A DNA stretch of 64,000 bases, taken from assembly GCF_000316625.1 (NCBI RefSeq), contig NC_019676.1, positions 4,978,501 through 5,042,500 on the forward strand, read 5' to 3'. A program made the position numbers and the translations under genes. Positions 42,345-50,177 of the stretch are shown in pieces. Under the pieces are notes generated by a model. It did no database searches. It saw only the letters and a list, made by a program, of their open reading frames with translations, and was not told where the DNA came from. The DNA is from Nostoc sp. PCC 7107 (GTDB lineage Bacteria; Cyanobacteriota; Cyanobacteriia; Cyanobacteriales; Nostocaceae). Position 1 is the first letter of the stretch. The number at the start of each line of letters is the position of its first letter.

Positions 42345-43586
42345 CTAATTAGCTTGACTAATACTAGAACCAGAAAAGCTACGTTTGAGCATAAACACAG
42401 CTAACACAATTCCTAAAATTGCCAGTGCTGTAGTTGGATAAAAGAAAACAGTGTAACTGCCGAAAATATCTCGAATTCTGCCAGCTAACAAAGTTCCACC
42501 TAATGCCCCTGCACCGTAAGCTGTGAAAACTAGACCGTAATTTTTGGCATAGTCAGCGGAGGAGAACAAAATTAAGGTGGTGGTTGGAGCGATCGCTAAC
42601 CAGCCACCAAAAGAAAAGTAAAATAGGGAAAACGCTATTAAATAAGTAGCGACAGTTCCTTGGCCAGCTTTTAGCATCATCAGCGACGCAATTAATACTA
42701 AAGTAAAAGAAAAAATTGCTGCTAACTTCGGACTAAAACGGTCAGTAAACCAGCCAAAAAATATCCTGCCAAAAGCATTAAATACTGCAAATAAAGAAAC
42801 TGTACTTGCGGCTGTAGTTGCATCTAGTTTAATGATTTCTTGAGCTAAAGGGCTAGAAATACCAATTGCTGCCAATCCTGAGAATGTGCCGATTGTATAA
42901 CAAATCCACAAACCGTAAAATGCTGGTGTTTGCAAGATCTCATAATTGGTGAGTGATGTACTTCCCTGAACTGCAACATTGGGATTCCATCCGGCTGGTT
43001 TCCAATCTTGGGGGGGTGGTTGCAACACAGTGGCGATCGCTAAAATAATCAGTGTAAAAGCAACACCTAAAATTACAAAAGTTTGTCGCACTCCGTAAGC
43101 ATCAATCAATGATTTCGCCAAAGGTGCAGTAATTAACGGCGACAGTCCAAAACCAATCACAGTTAAACCAACTGCAATACCTTTTTTATCAGGAAACCAC
43201 TTAGCGATCACAGCTAACGGTACACCATAAACTATACCTACACCCGCACCAGCGATCGCACCATAAGTCACAGTTAATAATTGTAAATTGCCATCTAGAC
43301 TAGACAATATATAACCAAGTCCCATAATTACACCACCAACTGCGGTGATCCTCCGAGTCCCGAAGCGGTTGATATAAAAGCCAGTAATTGGCATCAATAT
43401 CGCAAACACAATTAATAAAACCGTAAATGGCAACAAACTTTCTGTTGCGTTAATATTCAGTAATTTCTCTAAAGGTTTTCTAAAAATACTCCATGAATAA
43501 ACAGTGCCAAGGCAAAGTAAAACAGTTGCTCCAAGCGGAATCAGCAACCATCTGCCTTTTTCTACAGGCATACCAAAAAGCTGCAT
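42345..43586 (-). CDS. MFS transporter, OFA (oxalate/formate antiporter-like) family
   Basis: The 413-residue protein has 12 membrane segments. The pattern LIPLGATVLLCLGTVYSWSI near the N-terminus, then GTRRITAVGGVIMGLGYILS, IAGAGVGIVYGVPLAVIAKW, FPDKKGIAVGLTVIGFGLSP and, in the second half, GWFTDRFSPKLAAIF, is that of the OFA subfamily, which moves oxalate, formate or other monocarboxylates. The substrate cannot be told here. It is monocistronic and divergent from the CDF transporter gene at 43809. Confidence 0.88.
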   Translation of the reverse strand: MQLFGMPVEKGRWLLIPLGATVLLCLGTVYSWSIFRKPLEKLLNINATESLLPFTVLLIVFAILMPITGFYINRFGTRRITAVGGVIMGLGYILSSLDGNLQLLTVTYGAIAGAGVGIVYGVPLAVIAKWFPDKKGIAVGLTVIGFGLSPLITAPLAKSLIDAYGVRQTFVILGVAFTLIILAIATVLQPPPQDWKPAGWNPNVAVQGSTSLTNYEILQTPAFYGLWICYTIGTFSGLAAIGISSPLAQEIIKLDATTAASTVSLFAVFNAFGRIFFGWFTDRFSPKLAAIFSFTLVLIASLMMLKAGQGTVATYLIAFSLFYFSFGGWLAIAPTTTLILFSSADYAKNYGLVFTAYGAGALGGTLLAGRIRDIFGSYTVFFYPTTALAILGIVLAVFMLKRSFSGSSISQAN

Positions 43587-43808
43587 ATATTACATCTATC
43601 CTGTAAAATTATTTTTTCCACAGTATCTCACCTTTTGGGCGGGAAAATAATTTGACCCCATGCTTTTCCCACAATCTTCTAGTCTTTCTTTTGACTTTTG
43701 CCTTGTCTTACCAGCCTGGTGTTTAAAAAAACCTAAAAGTCTGAAGATAGATAAAACTAAAGGCTAAATTTGTTACAGTTACGTAGAAATTACAGTTGAG
43801 TAGTTTGA

Positions 43809-44720
43809 ATGAGTAGCCCAACAGCCCGTTCCTACGCTTTTTTATCAATTGCAGCCGCAGTCGTGACTATTGGTTTAAAGTTTGGGGCTTACCTATTAAC
43901 AGGTTCCGTCGGGCTACTGTCTGATGCCATTGAATCATGTGTAAATTTATTAGCTGCACTAGTGGCATTATGGGCATTAACTTATGCAGCCAAACCAGCC
44001 GATGCCGAACATACCTTTGGGCATTCTAAAGCCGAGTATTTTTCGAGTGGAGCTGAAGGTGCATTGATTATCGTGGCGGCTATTAGTATTGCAGTAGAAG
44101 CTTGGGGAAGGTTACAGCATCCAGAACCACTGACTCAACTGGGATTAGGGCTAGTGTTGTCATTCTTAGCCACAGCAGTCAACGGTGTGGTAGCTGTTGT
44201 CTTACTCAAAGCCGGAAAACGCTTACGTTCCATCACCTTGCGAGCAGATGCTCATCACTTATTAACTGATGTCTGGACTTCAGGTGGTGTAATAATAGGA
44301 ATTCTTTTGGTGCAGGTAACAGGTTGGTTAGTACTTGACCCCATCATTGCCCTATTGGTAGCAGTCAATATTGTGTGGGCTGGATTTCGTTTGCTGCGGG
44401 AAACCTTTTCTGGGCTACTAGACACCGCTTTACCAAAAGAAGAACTAGATATGATCCGGCAGATATTTAGTGAGTACGAACATCAAAATATCCAGTTCCA
44501 TGCCATACGCTCTCGATTAGCGGGGACACGTCGCTTTATTTCCTTTCACGTTTTAGTACCAGGCGCTTGGACAGTAAGCCAAGGACATAAGTTATGTGAA
44601 GAGATTGAGTTGAAAATTATTCAAGCCCTGCCAGGAAGCAGCATCATCACACACCTCGAACCTGTAGAAGACCCGGCATCTTGGAATGATTTGGAATTGG
44701 AGCGTCCAATTAACCAGTAG
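43809..44720 (+). CDS. Cation diffusion facilitator (CDF) metal transporter
   Basis: The 303-residue protein has six membrane segments. The site A metal motif is in GLLSDAIESCVNLLAALVAL (SDAxxS) and the partner in LRADAHHLLTDVWTSGGVI (HxxxD). A cytosolic domain from about 215 (YEHQNIQFHAIRSRLAGTRR) has the ferredoxin-like CDF fold. CDF proteins export zinc, iron, manganese or similar divalent ions in exchange for protons. The HxxxD pair favours zinc/iron types over DxxxD manganese types. No obvious metal regulator adjoins it. Confidence 0.9.
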   Translation: MSSPTARSYAFLSIAAAVVTIGLKFGAYLLTGSVGLLSDAIESCVNLLAALVALWALTYAAKPADAEHTFGHSKAEYFSSGAEGALIIVAAISIAVEAWGRLQHPEPLTQLGLGLVLSFLATAVNGVVAVVLLKAGKRLRSITLRADAHHLLTDVWTSGGVIIGILLVQVTGWLVLDPIIALLVAVNIVWAGFRLLRETFSGLLDTALPKEELDMIRQIFSEYEHQNIQFHAIRSRLAGTRRFISFHVLVPGAWTVSQGHKLCEEIELKIIQALPGSSIITHLEPVEDPASWNDLELERPINQ

Positions 44721-44864
44721 TCCAAAAAATAGGTAATCAATTAATAATGTAATAACCGTAAAATAAGGTGCATGGACATTGCGATCGCCATTTAATCTTG
44801 GTTGAGGAATTTTGGCAGAAGTTAACAGTAAAACATCTGCCATGCTTGAGTGACTTTCGTCCGT

Positions 44865-45686
44865 TTAACTCTGGAGGAATGCCAGTAAATCGCTATTAAA
44901 CTTGTCTCGATGGGTACTAAACAATCCGTGGTCTGCGCCTGGATAGACTTTGAGAATCGAATCTTTGACAATCTGTGCAGAAAGTAAAGATGAGTTAGCT
45001 AACGGCACAATTTGGTCATCGTCGCCATGAATGATCAGTGTTGGCACATCAAACTTTTTCAGATCTTCAGTGAAATCAGTTTCAGAGAAGGCCTTGATGC
45101 AGTCGATCGCACCTTTGAGACCAACCTGCATACTCCATAGCCAGAACTGTTCTCGTACACCTGGGGAAACCTTGTTAGTCGGACGGTTTGCACCATAGAA
45201 TGATTCACTCAGGTCTTTGTAGAACTGAGAGCGATCGCTCGCTACACCTGCGCGGATGTTGTCAAAGACTTCCAGTGGTAGTCCACCTGGATTCCCTTCA
45301 GTTTTGAGCATCAGTGGAGGTACTGCGCTCACTAACACAGCTTTGGCCACGCGATTTGTCCCGTGGCGACCAATATAACGGGCAACTTCACCACCGCCAG
45401 TAGAATGACCAACTAAGACAACATCTTTTAAGTCCAGGGTCTGAATCAGTGTCGCCAGATCATCTGCATAGGTATCCATCTCATTGCCGTTCCAAGGTTG
45501 GCTGGATCGGCCATGGCCACGACGATCATGGGCGATCGCCCGATAACCATGATCTGCCAGAAAAACCAATTGCTCGTCCCAAGCATCAGCATTCAGAGGC
45601 CAACCGTGACTGAAAACCACAGGTTGTCCAGTACCCCAATCTTTGTAATATGTCTGCGTGCCGTCTTGAGTTGTGATTATACTCAT
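44865..45686 (-). CDS. Alpha/beta hydrolase (non-heme chloroperoxidase/esterase type)
   Basis: The 273-residue protein has the catalytic triad of this group: nucleophile Ser95 in [17 protein letters not shown], acid Asp in [13 protein letters not shown] and His in [13 protein letters not shown] (about 253). [17 protein letters not shown] and [15 protein letters not shown] are hallmark loops of the cofactor-free haloperoxidase/arylesterase group. The normal role is usually ester hydrolysis; perhydrolysis is a side activity. It is monocistronic, with 409 bp before the next gene. Confidence 0.92.
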   Translation of the reverse strand: MSIITTQDGTQTYYKDWGTGQPVVFSHGWPLNADAWDEQLVFLADHGYRAIAHDRRGHGRSSQPWNGNEMDTYADDLATLIQTLDLKDVVLVGHSTGGGEVARYIGRHGTNRVAKAVLVSAVPPLMLKTEGNPGGLPLEVFDNIRAGVASDRSQFYKDLSESFYGANRPTNKVSPGVREQFWLWSMQVGLKGAIDCIKAFSETDFTEDLKKFDVPTLIIHGDDDQIVPLANSSLLSAQIVKDSILKVYPGADHGLFSTHRDKFNSDLLAFLQS

Positions 45687-46095
45687 CCTTTAGGCTCCTT
45701 GCTTCTCCATCGGAATACAAAATTTGCCCCGACAAAGTAACAATTATTTCATCATTTGCGTTCATCCTCTTCTATCGGCGGTTAATTCTTGTTTCCGTAG
45801 CTCACTAAGTCAGGAATCTCTATAAGTGGGTGAGTCTCGGTGTACTTTCATTTGCCTTCCAATTAGTTTTTGAAGCTATTGAATAATTCTCATTCAGCTT
45901 TTATCTGGCAAATATTGCTAATAATTTAGATAAGTAACTTTCTGTAAAACAGTAACAATTGTTGCTAATAAAACTAGTAGTTGGCGATAGGATTTTTGGA
46001 TTATCCTTGACAAATCTTTAACAGCTTGGCTAAAACTAAAACCAAATAATTAGATTTTAACCTTTGAGAAAACTTGATAGTGCTGACAACAAAAA
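45687..46095. other. Intergenic region
   Basis: About 410 bp between divergent genes (hydrolase minus, small protein plus). AT-rich toward the right end; no hairpin, repeat or open frame I would support. Confidence 0.5.
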
Positions 46096-46416
46096 ATGAC
46101 GAATTTGAATGATTTCCAAAAACTAATCGCCATTGCAAATGAACATGGAATTACTTGCCATGCTGCGCCCGAAGAGTGTTTAATTGCATCCTTACCGGGA
46201 GAAGATGATTTTTTATTAGCTTTTACTTGGTCTGGTGCAGTACAGGGAGAGACAGCAGAGCATGGACTAATAGCAATTAGCGTACAAGATATTACTAAAG
46301 AAATAACTGTCGCTGCTTGGCAGATTCCTACTTATTTATTTAGCAATGTGTTAAGACAGGCACAGATGCTTGTGACTGCCCATAAAGATTTCATGCTAGA
46401 TAAAAATAATACATAG
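46096..46416 (+). CDS. Hypothetical protein
   Basis: The 106-residue soluble protein is not recognised. It alternates helices and strands (LNDFQKLIAIANEHGITCHA, FLLAFTWSGAVQGE, HGLIAISVQDITKEITVAAW, FSNVLRQAQMLVTAHKDF). No signal peptide or membrane segment is present. It precedes the fasciclin gene by 128 bp on the same strand; the two may or may not be co-transcribed. Plain codon use and a clear ATG support a real gene. Confidence 0.6.
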   Translation: MTNLNDFQKLIAIANEHGITCHAAPEECLIASLPGEDDFLLAFTWSGAVQGETAEHGLIAISVQDITKEITVAAWQIPTYLFSNVLRQAQMLVTAHKDFMLDKNNT

Positions 46417-46544
46417 CTAAAAAACTATACATAGCATTCTGGTTACTGAAGATTCTTTTAATTAGGTATGTATCTAAAGGTAGATACTATCTAATGGCAA
46501 AAAGCTTACCGTTGTAACGAAATGTGAAGGGATAAATCAAAAAT

Positions 46545-46946
46545 ATGGCAGACATTGTTGATACTGCTGTGAATGCTGGTTCTTTTAATACTCTAGTTGC
46601 TGCGGTTAAAGCTGCTGGTCTAGTAGATACTCTCAAAGGAACTGGCCCATTTACTGTTTTTGCACCGACTGATGAAGCATTTGCAAAGCTTCCAGAAGGT
46701 ACAGTAGATTCATTGCTCAAGGATATTCCAAAGCTCAAGAAAATCCTGACTTATCATGTAGTTTCAGGTAAAGTGTTGGCAGCCGATGTAGTGAAGCTGA
46801 AGTCAGCTACCACTGTTGAAGGTTCTGACGTAAAAATCGATGCTTCAAATGGTGTCAAAATTAATGATGCCAATGTTGCTACACCAGATGTTGCTGCTGA
46901 TAATGGTGTTATTCACGTCATTGATACAGTGTTAATTCCTGCATAA
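46545..46946 (+). CDS. Single-domain fasciclin (FAS1) protein
   Basis: The 133-residue protein is one FAS1 domain: [20 protein letters not shown], then [20 protein letters not shown] (H1-like motif), [39 protein letters not shown] and the closing [14 protein letters not shown] (H2-like). No signal peptide is visible, so it may be cytosolic or exported by another route, as in many cyanobacterial FAS1 proteins. FAS1 domains mediate adhesion or protein contacts. A strong terminator follows 25 bp after the stop. Confidence 0.93.
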   Translation: MADIVDTAVNAGSFNTLVAAVKAAGLVDTLKGTGPFTVFAPTDEAFAKLPEGTVDSLLKDIPKLKKILTYHVVSGKVLAADVVKLKSATTVEGSDVKIDASNGVKINDANVATPDVAADNGVIHVIDTVLIPA

Positions 46947-46971
46947 GCAAAAGCTTGATAGGAGACATACT

Positions 46972-47008
46972 CCTACACTGTATGCAGTAGCATACAGTGT
47001 AGGTTTTT
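46972..47008 (+). terminator. Rho-independent terminator of the fasciclin gene
   Basis: CCTACACTGTATGC (46972-46985), a four-base AGTA loop and GCATACAGTGTAGG (46990-47003) form a perfect 14-bp stem followed by five T (47004-47008). Confidence 0.93.
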
Positions 47009-47186
47009 CAGTAAATACAGCTATTGCTTGGGAGATTAACTGAGCTTTAAGGGCATTAGTACATTTGATTATTGAGTTTGTTTGGTGTAAAAAGAAACTA
47101 TGCGACAGGCGATCGCAAAATTGCAAGCAAAGTTGATACTTGATTTCAAAATCTATACATATAGTAGTAGCGATCGCACGACATTC

Positions 47187-47441
47187 CTAAAACTGAGACA
47201 GCAGCCTATTCTCTGGATCTAACTCTTGGGTTTTGCCTGCACGAAATTCGGCGATCGCCTCAGATGCTAGTTTGGCAAGTAAATCTGGAGACTTGGCAAA
47301 AGCTTGATCCCAACGGCGTTCATCTTCTAGTTCTTCTAAAATCATAGATGCGATTCCTACGGACAGCTTCGCTAACGCATCTTGCTCATCCGCAGGTAAG
47401 GTTTTCAATCGGGATATTGCGTATTCTAGTAGCTCACTCAT
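47187..47441 (-). CDS. Small antitoxin-like protein, copy 1
   Basis: The 84-residue protein (MSELLEYAISRLKTLPADEQ, then EELEDERRWDQAFAKSPDLL and LASEAIAEFRAGKTQ) resembles small cyanobacterial proteins usually found as the antitoxin partner of RelE/ParE-like toxins. It differs from the degenerate neighbour copy by a nine-residue insertion (KLSVGIASM) encoded by a GACAGCTTCGCTAACGC-type repeat. No toxin gene is adjacent, so it may be an orphan. The region 47059-47460 recurs at about 47570-47890, so the locus has been duplicated. Confidence 0.65.
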   Translation of the reverse strand: MSELLEYAISRLKTLPADEQDALAKLSVGIASMILEELEDERRWDQAFAKSPDLLAKLASEAIAEFRAGKTQELDPENRLLSQF

Positions 47442-47637
47442 AGCTGTCTATCCTTAGAAAAGTCTTACTATCAATTATCAGCGATCGCTCACAGGAAGTT
47501 TACAAGCTTGTTCCTTCAGTTCTTGCAAAGACATACGAAATCACTCTAACAGAGCTTGGATCTCAATTTTAGTACATTTGATTATTGGGTTTGTTAGTGT
47601 AAAAACTAACTAGAGAGCAGGCGATCGCGCTACATTC

Positions 47638-47871
47638 CTAAAACTGAGACAGCAGCCTAGTATTTAGATCTAACTCTTGGGTTGTACCTGCACGGAATAC
47701 AGTCATCTCTTCAGATGCAAGTTTAGCGAGTAAGTCTGGAGACTTGGCAAAAGCTTCATCCCAACGCCGTTAATCTTCTAGTTCTTCTATAAGATTAACG
47801 GCGATCGCATCTTGCTCATCAGCAGGTAAAGTTTTCAATCGAGATCTAGCGTATTCTAGTAGCTCAGTCAT
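47638..47871 (-). pseudogene. Small antitoxin-like protein, copy 2, nonsense-mutated
   Basis: From ATG 47871 the frame reads MTELLEYARSRLKTLPADEQ, continues DAIAVNLIEELED, meets TAA at codon 34, and then goes on RRWDEAFAKSPDLLAKLASE to a matching end (LLSQF) and stop at 47638. Apart from the TAA and the missing nine-residue insert it parallels copy 1 throughout. It is a single-nonsense pseudogene produced by the local duplication; flanking bases on both sides are also shared. Confidence 0.8.
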
Positions 47872-47951
47872 AGCTGTTTATCTTTAAAAAAGTCCAAGTA
47901 TTAATTATCTATAATTGCTCAGTTACTTACTTTGGAAACAACAAAGCTATT

Positions 47952-48758
47952 TTATTTTTTTTGCTTTTTCTTATATGTTTTCCATTTTTCACATGTCATT
48001 TTACCGTTGTAAGAAAGTAATTTTCCCTTTTCCCAATCTTCAATATCGTAACCACGCCCAATTAGTAAGCTTTTCTGCTCTGGAGTAATCTTTAAATTTT
48101 CAGGTAATAGACTAGCGAATAGAAGAGGTTCTTCTTCATGTAGATATTTGATTTCAAAATACTTCTTACTAAGCTTAAGAACATTCTTTTTAAATTTAGG
48201 GCTATGTTTGTAGTAGCTAATTAAGCTGTCGTATGTGCATATAATAATATCATTATTACAAAGACTAGCTAATCTATCCCTCATACCCTGATTTACAGAT
48301 TTTTGCTCACTTCTACCAATCACTAACAAGTATTTAAAGAAAATAGGATTATACCGAAGAGGTATGGGTAAAATAAGGGGATTTAATCTTCTTAAAACTT
48401 CATTTTTATTTTTATCTATAAATTCTTGCCAAGAATGAATTTGTGACATTGCTTCAGTCATATCTGAAGTAGGAATAATCTTATTTTTGTCATCTCGGAA
48501 GAGTTTTTTATTTGGATGTTCTAGCTCGACTAAAACAATATGCCAAAAATCTGAAGACTTTGTTAAAAAAACAAAATCAGTCACTAAAGATGTGTCTAAA
48601 GGAAATTTAGATATAATTGAACTGAAATGAACATGATGGTTCAGAAGAAATGGTGTGTAAAATAATTCAGTATTTTTCTCCAGAAAATCTTGGCAGTTTT
48701 GCTCTGTCACGTCATCTCGGTTCAATAGTTCCTGAAATTCGATAGCTATATCAGACAT
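47952..48758 (-). CDS. Shedu/DUF4263-like PD-(D/E)XK nuclease
   Basis: The 268-residue protein resembles the SduA C-terminal domain (DUF4263): an N-terminal helical part with CQDFLEKNTELFYTPFLLNH, then TDFVFLTKSSDFWHIVLVEL and EHPNKKLFRDDKNKI, then MTEAMSQIHSWQEFIDKNK, where the Gln-x-x-x-Trp helix is typical. The catalytic motif reads Glu-Leu-Glu where Glu-x-Lys is usual, so activity may be altered. A C-terminal ~60-residue piece (PENLKITPEQKSLLIGRGYD) is separate. Shedu is a single-gene anti-phage nuclease. The gene is AT-rich and lies among toxin-antitoxin-type genes. Confidence 0.65.
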   Translation of the reverse strand: MSDIAIEFQELLNRDDVTEQNCQDFLEKNTELFYTPFLLNHHVHFSSIISKFPLDTSLVTDFVFLTKSSDFWHIVLVELEHPNKKLFRDDKNKIIPTSDMTEAMSQIHSWQEFIDKNKNEVLRRLNPLILPIPLRYNPIFFKYLLVIGRSEQKSVNQGMRDRLASLCNNDIIICTYDSLISYYKHSPKFKKNVLKLSKKYFEIKYLHEEEPLLFASLLPENLKITPEQKSLLIGRGYDIEDWEKGKLLSYNGKMTCEKWKTYKKKQKK

Positions 48759-48865
48759 TGGAAATTAACACTATATAAACTTTTCTAAGATTACTCTAAG
48801 TTAAACTGATTAAAAATTAACAAATCCAAATTTTATAAATATTTTTTAATATTCATTCAAGTTTT

Positions 48866-49429
48866 TTATTCTAATAGACAACCGAATAAATCACCTACTG
48901 TCAGCTGTAACTCACTTGCAAAAGATGGAACAGGAAGTAACTGCTCTGCTTGATCAAATAACTCTGGTGGCTGGTTTGAGAAATAAACAAATACTAATCT
49001 TTCGCTCGGATCAATCAACCAACCCATTTGAGTTCCATGCTTCAAAGAATGTAATATTTTAGCAATGACCTTACTCTGGCTTTGCTCAGGAGAAAGGATT
49101 TCAATTATCCAATCGGGTGCTAATGCAAAAACATTTGCCACACCTCCGTTCTCATTTCGAGGAATTCTCTCCCACAGGAACACAGATATATCTGGAACGA
49201 TCGCACGTCCAGCAAAAATGCAGCGCAATTCTGGAAATGCGCGGGCAATTTTCTGCGGTTTTGTGACTCCATTGATGGTAATAATTAGTTCACCTTGAAT
49301 TGTGCTGTGTTCACCCTGTGGCATAGGTTTATGAATAATCTGACCATCAATGTATTCACTGGCAGGTTTAGTTTCTGGTAGCTTGAGAAACTCCTCTAAT
49401 GTCAAATTTTTGGATGGTGTCTGTACCAT
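48866..49429 (-). CDS. Uma2-family (DUF820) putative endonuclease
   Basis: The 187-residue protein begins LTLEEFLKLPETKPASEYID, the usual opening of cyanobacterial Uma2 proteins. The PD-(D/E)XK-like core is RAIVPDISVFLWERI (Asp), APDWIIEILSPEQSQSKVIA (Glu) and MGWLIDPSERLVFVYF. Uma2 proteins are extremely numerous in cyanobacteria and have no settled function; some lie in transposon or defence contexts. It is transcribed alone between the Shedu-like gene and the VapBC-like pair. Confidence 0.85.
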   Translation of the reverse strand: MVQTPSKNLTLEEFLKLPETKPASEYIDGQIIHKPMPQGEHSTIQGELIITINGVTKPQKIARAFPELRCIFAGRAIVPDISVFLWERIPRNENGGVANVFALAPDWIIEILSPEQSQSKVIAKILHSLKHGTQMGWLIDPSERLVFVYFSNQPPELFDQAEQLLPVPSFASELQLTVGDLFGCLLE

Positions 49430-49475
49430 TGGTAACTACCTTGAAGATGCCAGATAAGTTTCACTTAATCGTTAA

Positions 49476-49856
49476 CTAACGTGTGTAAGGTTGTGCCATA
49501 ACAAGACCAGGAATAACACGGTAATGTTTGACATTGAATGTACAAAGTGTTGCTCCTCGCCCAACAGCACAAGCACCAATTAAAGCATCTAACAATCCTA
49601 AACTATCTGACAAATGGTAAGCTGTGAAGTCTGACAAGGCTCGATTTAAATCAGCCTCCGTCGGCCAGATTGTAGTTAGGGGTGCAACCAATTTTAAAGT
49701 ATGACGCAGCTTTTGCTTGTTTTGAGCATCTTGGATTAATTCCATAACCACAAAACCAGGTACACTAGGTAACTCTGGTAGGCTGGCAAACCAAGCAATC
49801 GCCGGAGCATGACCGCGTTGAATATCAATCAAAATGTCCGTATCTAGCAAATACAT
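49476..49856 (-). CDS. vapC: PIN-domain ribonuclease toxin (VapC-like)
   Basis: The 126-residue protein has the PIN fold: YLLDTDILIDIQRGHAPAI with the first acidic residues, VMELIQDAQNKQKLRH with Glu, and LSDSLGLLDALIGACAVG with the third acidic residue, then GATLCTFNVKHYRVIPGL. VapC toxins cut RNA, often tRNA or rRNA, when freed from the antitoxin. The antitoxin gene lies 9 bp upstream and is co-directional, the normal order. Confidence 0.9.
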   Translation of the reverse strand: MYLLDTDILIDIQRGHAPAIAWFASLPELPSVPGFVVMELIQDAQNKQKLRHTLKLVAPLTTIWPTEADLNRALSDFTAYHLSDSLGLLDALIGACAVGRGATLCTFNVKHYRVIPGLVMAQPYTR

Positions 49857-49865
49857 CTAATTAAC

Positions 49866-50126
49866 CTATGCTTGCTCACGGGTTTCAGCTTTGTGACGCA
49901 GCTGACGAGCGTAGGCTTGACTATCTGTAATATCAGGTCGTGAATTGATAATACCTTCGCTTTGCCAATAGGCTACAAGTTCCGCCCCTGTCTTGGGTGG
50001 ATTTGTAATAGCTTGTCTGGAACTCAGAACACGAAGAATGTATTCAGAAAGAGTCAATTTAAGCTCAGAAGCTTCATGAGAAAGCTGTTTTTCTAGTTCT
50101 GGTGACAAATCAAGATAAATGCTCAC
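49866..50126 (-). CDS. vapB: VapB-like antitoxin (ribbon-helix-helix)
   Basis: GTG 50126, preceded by AGGAGA 7 bp away, gives 86 residues. The N-terminal IYLDLSPELEKQLSHEASEL followed by LTLSEYILRVL matches a ribbon-helix-helix DNA-binding domain, and the C-terminal half (QAYARQLRHKAETREQA) should wrap the toxin. It likely neutralises the PIN toxin encoded next and represses the operon. The promoter must lie within the 51 bp to the mfd stop or inside mfd's 3' end. Confidence 0.75.
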   Translation of the reverse strand: MSIYLDLSPELEKQLSHEASELKLTLSEYILRVLSSRQAITNPPKTGAELVAYWQSEGIINSRPDITDSQAYARQLRHKAETREQA

Positions 50127-50177
50127 TTTGGTTCTCCTGTTTAGTTTTGACTCTAACTTATTGATAGAAATTGGATT

